A DNA stretch of 7,601 bases, taken from NCBI GenBank assembly GCA_964358645.1, contig CAYHPW010000085.1, positions 1 through 7,601 of the forward strand, written 5' to 3'. The notes under the pieces are model-generated. The model saw only the letters and a program-made list of their open reading frames with translations, did no database searches and was not told the DNA's origin. The position numbers and the translations under genes are program-made. Within the stretch, counting starts at the first letter, position 1. Each line of letters starts with the position of its first letter. Positions 3,782 through 7,601 of this stretch are shown piece after piece. The DNA comes from JBBTDV01 sp038042605 (GTDB lineage Bacteria; Bdellovibrionota; UBA1018).

Positions 3782-6302
3782 AGATTTCTTCCCATCATGG
3801 ACAGCATCGCGGCCTACAATCTACGCTTACGAGGACACTAACCCGCAATATGCGGGTTTGCTCAAGATCGGATACACCACTGTGGATGTGCAGAGCCGCG
3901 TTGCGCAACAGTACCCAACCCTACGGCCTGGCAAGCCGCCCTATCGGATTATGCTCGAAGAGCCTGCTATGCGGAAGGACGGCACGGTATTTACAGACCG
4001 CGACGTTCACAGGATGCTCCGAATCAACGGTGTCAAGAATCCAGAAGGGGAATGGTTCCTGTGCACGACCACCCATGTCAAGGAAGCAGTCATCGCAATT
4101 AGGACTGGCCAACTGAACGAGAAGAACAGGTCACTTGATTTTAAGATGCGACCAGAGCAGAAGGCGGCGGTTGAGAAGACAGCCGCTTATTTCAAGAGTT
4201 TCCGCAACGAGAATCCCGACAAGCTGCCGCATTTCCTTTGGAACGCCAAGATGCGATTCGGAAAGACATTTACCGCTTATCAACTGGCACTGAAAATGGG
4301 ATGGAAAAAGATTCTTGTTCTGACCTTCAAACCAGCCGTGCAAAACGCCTGGGAAGAGGACTTGAAATATCATATCGATTTTCAAGGCTGGCAGTTTATC
4401 AAGCCGGACGGACTTTCATATGAGGAGGCTGACAAGAAGAAGCCATTCGTTTGTTTCGGGTCATTTCAGGACTACTTAGGTAAAAATCCCAGCACGGGCG
4501 GAATCAAGACCAAAAATGAATGGGTGCATACGACAAACTGGGATTGCGTTGTTCTGGACGAATACCACTACGGCGCATGGCGGCAGAATGCGAAAGAACT
4601 GTTTGAGGCGGAAGACAAGAAAGAAATCGAGTTTGACGAGGGGGAAGGCATCGAGGACTTCGACGAAGAAGCCATGCCGATCACGACAAACGGCTATCTC
4701 TACCTATCAGGGACACCGTTCCGAGCCATTGCATCCGGCGAGTTCATTGAGGAGCAAATCTTTAACTGGACGTATTCCGACGAACAACGATCGAAACAGG
4801 ATTGGAAGGGGTCGGACAATCCCTACGCCGCGCTTCCGCGTATGGTATTACTGACTTACCAATTGCCAGATGCGATCAGGGAAATCGCCATACAAGGCGA
4901 GTTCAACGAGTTCGATCTGAACGTCTTCTTTTCGGCAACAGGTGTCGGCAAGAACGCACAGTTTGTCTATCAGGACGAGGTTCAGAAGTGGCTCGACTTG
5001 ATTCGCGGGGCGTTTATGTCAACCAGTGTTGACAATCTGAAACTTGGCGCTCAGAAACCGCCAATGCCGTTCTCGGATGTCCGATTGCTGAATGTCCTAT
5101 CACATACTTTCTGGTTTCTGCCAAACGTCGCATCGTGCTATGCCATGCAAAACCTATTGGCAAAAAAACAAAACTGTTTCTACCACGACTACCAAGTTAT
5201 TGTTGCAGCAGGAAACGCAGCCGGGCTTGGAGTAAAAGCTTTGCTGCCTGTGCAAGAAGCCATGGACAACCCGCTGGAAACCAAGACCATTACCCTTTCC
5301 TGCGGAAAGCTGATCACAGGTGTAACGGTCAAACCGTGGACAGGGATTCTCATGCTTCGCAACTCATCCAGCCCGGAAACCTACTTTCAGGCAGCGTTCC
5401 GGGTGCAATCCACATGGACAGTCCAAAACATGGACAGCACATCGCCAAATAAGGAAGAGATCATCAAGACAGAGTGTTATGTCTTCGACTTCGCGCCGAA
5501 TCGGGCATTGCGACAAATCGCTGAATACGGTTGCCGTCTCAACGTGAACGAATCCAATCCCGAAAAGAAGGTGGAGGAGTTCATCAGCTTTTTACCTGTG
5601 CTGGCCTACGACGGCAGTTCAATGAAGCAGATTGACGCCGCCGGCATCCTTGATATGGCGATGAGCGGGACCACCGCAACCCTATTGGCGAGGCGATGGG
5701 AAAGCGCATTGCTGGTCAATGTGGACAACGACACGTTGCGCCGACTCATGGACAACAAGAAAGCCCTTGATGCCTTGATGAGCATCGAGGGATTCCGCAA
5801 CCTCAATCAGGACATCAAGACGATCATAAACAAGTCGGAGGCTGTGAAGAAGGCACGCAAAGAGGCCAACGACAAGGAGTTGTCCGCCAAGGACAAGAAG
5901 GAACTAACCAAGGAGGAGAAGGAGTACAAGAGCCTCCGGAAACAAATTCAGGAGAAGCTCATTAAGTTTGCGACGCGAATCCCAATCTTCATGTACCTGA
6001 CCGACTACCGCGAGCGATGCCTCAAGGATGTCATCACCCAACTTGAACCCAGCTTATTCAAGAAGGTCACTGGCTTGTCATTCAAGGACTTTGAACTCCT
6101 TGTGAGTCTTGACGTATTTAACAGTGCCCTGATGAACGATGCGGTCTTCAAGTTCAAACGGTACGAGGATTCCAGCCTGAGTTACACCGGCATCAACAAG
6201 CACGAAGACGAAGCCATCGGCCTTTACGACACGATATTGACGCCGGAAGATGCACTCATGGTATTTGAGAATATGCCTACGGAAACGCAATACAGAACAT
6301 GA
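3774..6302 (+). CDS. GIY-YIG-like nuclease fused to SF2 helicase (Res-like)
   Basis: 842 aa, probably the ATP-dependent restriction subunit. Residues 15-97 form a GIY-YIG-like domain of T5orf172/MUG113 type: TIYAY (15-19), LLKIGYT (29-35), R42, a DRDVH segment ending in H79, and GEWF with E93. The helicase follows: RPEQKAA (near 124), Walker A NAKMRFGKT (157-165), motif Ia-like LVLTFKP, motif II DEYH (262-265), and motif III SGTPFR (312-317). A motif V-like ITGVTVKPWT lies at 514-523 and motif VI QAAFRVQS at 539-546, in which the second arginine of the usual QxxGRxxR is absent. An acidic insert (278-299) sits between motifs II and III, and a Lys/Glu-rich, probably helical segment at about 685-735. 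No PD-(D/E)XK nuclease motif is evident, so cleavage would rest on the GIY-YIG domain. The start overlaps the BRO-like gene by ATGAGTAA. Domain calls are firm; the restriction role is inferred from the neighbouring methylase. Confidence 0.82.
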   Translation: MSKDFFPSWTASRPTIYAYEDTNPQYAGLLKIGYTTVDVQSRVAQQYPTLRPGKPPYRIMLEEPAMRKDGTVFTDRDVHRMLRINGVKNPEGEWFLCTTTHVKEAVIAIRTGQLNEKNRSLDFKMRPEQKAAVEKTAAYFKSFRNENPDKLPHFLWNAKMRFGKTFTAYQLALKMGWKKILVLTFKPAVQNAWEEDLKYHIDFQGWQFIKPDGLSYEEADKKKPFVCFGSFQDYLGKNPSTGGIKTKNEWVHTTNWDCVVLDEYHYGAWRQNAKELFEAEDKKEIEFDEGEGIEDFDEEAMPITTNGYLYLSGTPFRAIASGEFIEEQIFNWTYSDEQRSKQDWKGSDNPYAALPRMVLLTYQLPDAIREIAIQGEFNEFDLNVFFSATGVGKNAQFVYQDEVQKWLDLIRGAFMSTSVDNLKLGAQKPPMPFSDVRLLNVLSHTFWFLPNVASCYAMQNLLAKKQNCFYHDYQVIVAAGNAAGLGVKALLPVQEAMDNPLETKTITLSCGKLITGVTVKPWTGILMLRNSSSPETYFQAAFRVQSTWTVQNMDSTSPNKEEIIKTECYVFDFAPNRALRQIAEYGCRLNVNESNPEKKVEEFISFLPVLAYDGSSMKQIDAAGILDMAMSGTTATLLARRWESALLVNVDNDTLRRLMDNKKALDALMSIEGFRNLNQDIKTIINKSEAVKKARKEANDKELSAKDKKELTKEEKEYKSLRKQIQEKLIKFATRIPIFMYLTDYRERCLKDVITQLEPSLFKKVTGLSFKDFELLVSLDVFNSALMNDAVFKFKRYEDSSLSYTGINKHEDEAIGLYDTILTPEDALMVFENMPTETQYRT

Positions 6303-6323
6303 ATGAATTGAGCTAACGTAACG

Positions 6324-6342
6324 GCAGAACTCCTGCTTTTTT
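6324..6342 (+). terminator. Short intrinsic terminator after the operon
   Basis: GCAG (6324-6327), a 5-nt loop, CTGC (6333-6336), then six T residues (6337-6342), about 20 nt after the stop of the nuclease-helicase gene. A G-T pair can extend the stem to 5 bp. The stem is short, so termination may be partial. Confidence 0.45.
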
Positions 6343-6365
6343 AGGCTATCTGTGGTACAGATTTT

Positions 6366-6436
6366 ACCACAAAGTACACAAAGGATACACAAAGCTTACT
6401 AAGAAAAGGATTCTTGGGTGCTTTGTAATTTTTGTG
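6366..6436. repeat. ACACAAAG periodic repeat with inverted partner
   Basis: ACCACAAAG (6366-6374), TACACAAAG (6375-6383) and TACACAAAG (6386-6394, after two extra bases) are near-identical nonamers. The region 6377-6395 is partly complementary to 6420-6436 (CAAAGC with GCTTTG, CACAAA with TTTGTG), so the block can fold into a hairpin over a 24-nt loop. This is an intergenic repeat with no coding signal. Confidence 0.5.
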
Positions 6437-6459
6437 CCCTTTACAGATCGAAAAATCTC

Positions 6460-6487
6460 TTGACAAGTTTTAAAAATATGCTACTAT
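6460..6487 (+). promoter_or_regulatory. Promoter of the TPR gene
   Basis: TTGACA (6460-6465), a 16-nt spacer, and TACTAT (6482-6487) preceded by TGC (6479-6481), an extended -10. Transcription would start near 6494, giving a leader of about 25 nt before the ATG at 6519. It has the same architecture as the 305-333 promoter, including TCTCTTGACA and ATGCTA. Confidence 0.6.
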
Positions 6488-6507
6488 ATATAATATCTTT
6501 AAGTAAT

Positions 6508-6514
6508 AGGTGAT
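6508..6514 (+). promoter_or_regulatory. Ribosome-binding site of the TPR gene
   Basis: AGGTGAT matches the anti-Shine-Dalgarno end of 16S rRNA and lies 4 nt before the ATG at 6519. The alternative in-frame GTG at 6510 overlaps this site and is therefore unlikely to be the start. Confidence 0.6.
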
Positions 6515-6518
6515 AAGT

Positions 6519-7493
6519 ATGGCATATAGTCCCTTAGAAAAGGCAATTGAGCTGAAGAGAAATCGTAGATTCAAAGAGGCGTTGACAATATTTAATGAAT
6601 TGATAGCAAACGGAGCAAAAGACGCCTTTCTTTTTTCTAATCTGGCACATCTATATTTTTTACTCAAAGACTATAAGCAATCTTTATCCATGATCGAACA
6701 CTCCATTGCCATAAAAGAACCGAATGCATTTGTTGCTAATCTTAAAGCAGAGATTCTAATCCAATTAAACAGGGATACAGAGGCAGAGGCATGGCTGCAT
6801 CAGTCGATTCAAGCGTCAATGGATAAAGAGGCTATAAAGAAATTGGCCAGACTCTATTTGAAAAATAAACGATTCGAGGAGGCATTGGTTTATATCAATC
6901 GAGCATTGGATAATTGTGGCTATGACCGTGATATAATGCTTTTGAAGGGTGAAGTGCTAACCAAAATGGGGCATAAACAAGAGGCAGAAGAGGTCATTAA
7001 AATAATAGTCGCTAAAGATCCAAAGGATGAATTTGCCTACCAGCGTTTAATAATGTTAAAATTAGAGGATAAGCCCTCAGATGAGATAATCAGGGAATTA
7101 GAAACCATTATCTCTGTCCCATCAAGAGCCGCCAGTGCTCGTTTAAGATATTTGCTGGCTAATGCCTATAAAGAAATGAAGCGGTATCAAGATGCAATTT
7201 GTGAATATCATGAAGTGCTTAAGCTTAAACCTGATTATATCTTTGCCAGAAAACAATTAGGATTTTGTTTGTCTAAAATAAAGGACTATGCAGGGGCAAT
7301 TCAAGTCCTTTCAGAAGTATTTGCTCAAGAGCCTGAAGATACTTATGTCCGCAGTGCACTTATCTCTGCCTATGAAAAAACAGGCAGGCAGGATGAAGCA
7401 AAAGAACTCCTGTCAAACATATTGTCCCTGCGGCCTGATCAAAAACAATTGATTGGGATAATGAAAAAAATGAGTGGAAAGGCTGAAGGGTAA
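6519..7493 (+). CDS. Tetratricopeptide-repeat protein
   Basis: 324 aa, no signal peptide or membrane segment, so probably cytoplasmic. Nearly the whole length is a TPR solenoid of about eight or nine helix pairs at a 34-residue period. Typical units include RFKEALTIFNELIANG, DYKQSLSMIEHSIAIK, RFEEALVYINRALDN, HKQEAEEVIKIIVAKDP, RYQDAICEYHEVLKLKPD, DYAGAIQVLSEVFAQEP and RQDEAKELLSNILSLRPD. TPR proteins act as protein-binding scaffolds, and no enzymatic domain is present. It has its own promoter and terminator and an AT-rich composition (about 32-35% GC in sampled lines), unlike the preceding operon. It is best seen as a resident chromosomal gene rather than a fifth member of the defence cluster. 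Partner and pathway are unknown. Confidence 0.85.
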   Translation: MAYSPLEKAIELKRNRRFKEALTIFNELIANGAKDAFLFSNLAHLYFLLKDYKQSLSMIEHSIAIKEPNAFVANLKAEILIQLNRDTEAEAWLHQSIQASMDKEAIKKLARLYLKNKRFEEALVYINRALDNCGYDRDIMLLKGEVLTKMGHKQEAEEVIKIIVAKDPKDEFAYQRLIMLKLEDKPSDEIIRELETIISVPSRAASARLRYLLANAYKEMKRYQDAICEYHEVLKLKPDYIFARKQLGFCLSKIKDYAGAIQVLSEVFAQEPEDTYVRSALISAYEKTGRQDEAKELLSNILSLRPDQKQLIGIMKKMSGKAEG

Positions 7494-7513
7494 ATAATCG
7501 TGGCTGTTTGCTG

Positions 7514-7547
7514 CTTGAATGGCTGATACTCGATGTTCAAGTTTTTT
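7514..7547 (+). terminator. Probable intrinsic terminator after the TPR gene
   Basis: CTTGAA (7514-7519) pairs with TTCAAG (7536-7541) over a 16-nt loop and is followed at once by six T residues (7542-7547). It lies 20 nt after the TPR stop codon. The loop is large, which lowers confidence. Confidence 0.5.
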
Positions 7548-7564
7548 GACAGGATTTACAGGAT
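7547..7564 (+). repeat. TGACAGGAT/TTACAGGAT 9-bp repeat pair
   Basis: TGACAGGAT (7547-7555) and TTACAGGAT (7556-7564) differ at one position. It is an intergenic short repeat of the same 9-bp style as those at 1401-1427 and 6366-6394. The remaining bases to the window end show no gene. Confidence 0.45.
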
Positions 7565-7601
7565 ATTTTTAATCGACAGGCTGTTACGGAATGTAAAATC
7601 A

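Noticed and set aside
6078..6392. 104-codon - strand frame covering the operon end
   Set aside because: Most of it is antisense to the helicase gene and the rest crosses a repeat. No domain or start signal is visible.
6519..7493. TPR gene as a fifth member of the defence operon
   Set aside because: It has its own promoter and terminator, lies about 200 bp away past a probable terminator, and has a distinctly lower GC content.

Overview
The window looks like a piece of a bacterial chromosome of moderately low GC. Its centre (744-6302) is a compact four-gene island on the + strand that reads as a restriction-modification or defence operon. The host cannot be named from the sequence. The flanks are rich in palindromic and short periodic repeats of the kind often seen in environmental genomes (for example Planctomycetes or Bacteroidetes/Chlorobi relatives), but that is only an impression. 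Sample lines inside the operon count 45-57% GC, while sample lines inside the right-hand TPR gene count 32-35%. This suggests the operon was acquired horizontally.

Left flank (1-743): the first 39 bases, read on the - strand, are the start of a gene that runs off the window, with a good extended -10 promoter directly upstream (47-75). Next comes a nested palindromic element (about 86-295). A + strand TTGACA/TGcTAAACT promoter follows at 305-333. A second palindromic element (452-621) has 23-bp terminal inverted repeats and flanking CTAT copies and resembles a MITE. The operon starts at 744, about 410 bp past the promoter and beyond the second palindrome.

Operon (744-6302): all four genes overlap and are probably translationally coupled. 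(1) A 217-aa methyltransferase-fold protein has a canonical SAM-binding motif (PACGNG) but SEWS where the catalytic NPPY would be expected. (2) A 514-aa Eco57I-like adenine methyltransferase has an intact NPPY but a degenerate SAM motif (DPGCKSG). (3) A 285-aa BRO-N/DinD-like protein follows. (4) An 842-aa protein has an N-terminal GIY-YIG-like (T5orf172/MUG113 type) nuclease domain fused to a superfamily 2 helicase of type III Res style. The simplest model is a modification module (1+2, perhaps one heterodimer), a regulatory or DNA-binding accessory (3), and an ATP-driven nuclease that cuts unmodified DNA (4). The reciprocal loss of motifs between genes 1 and 2, the GIY-YIG-helicase fusion, and the embedded BRO protein make this a candidate for a poorly described R-M-like system. 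Whether it is already catalogued cannot be judged here.

Right flank (6303-7601): a short hairpin with a T-run ends the operon. A repeat-rich spacer follows, built on a 9-bp period, with a second TTGACA/TGcTACTAT promoter. A 324-aa tetratricopeptide-repeat gene of AT-rich, host-like composition comes next and ends at another probable intrinsic terminator, followed by another 9-bp periodic repeat.
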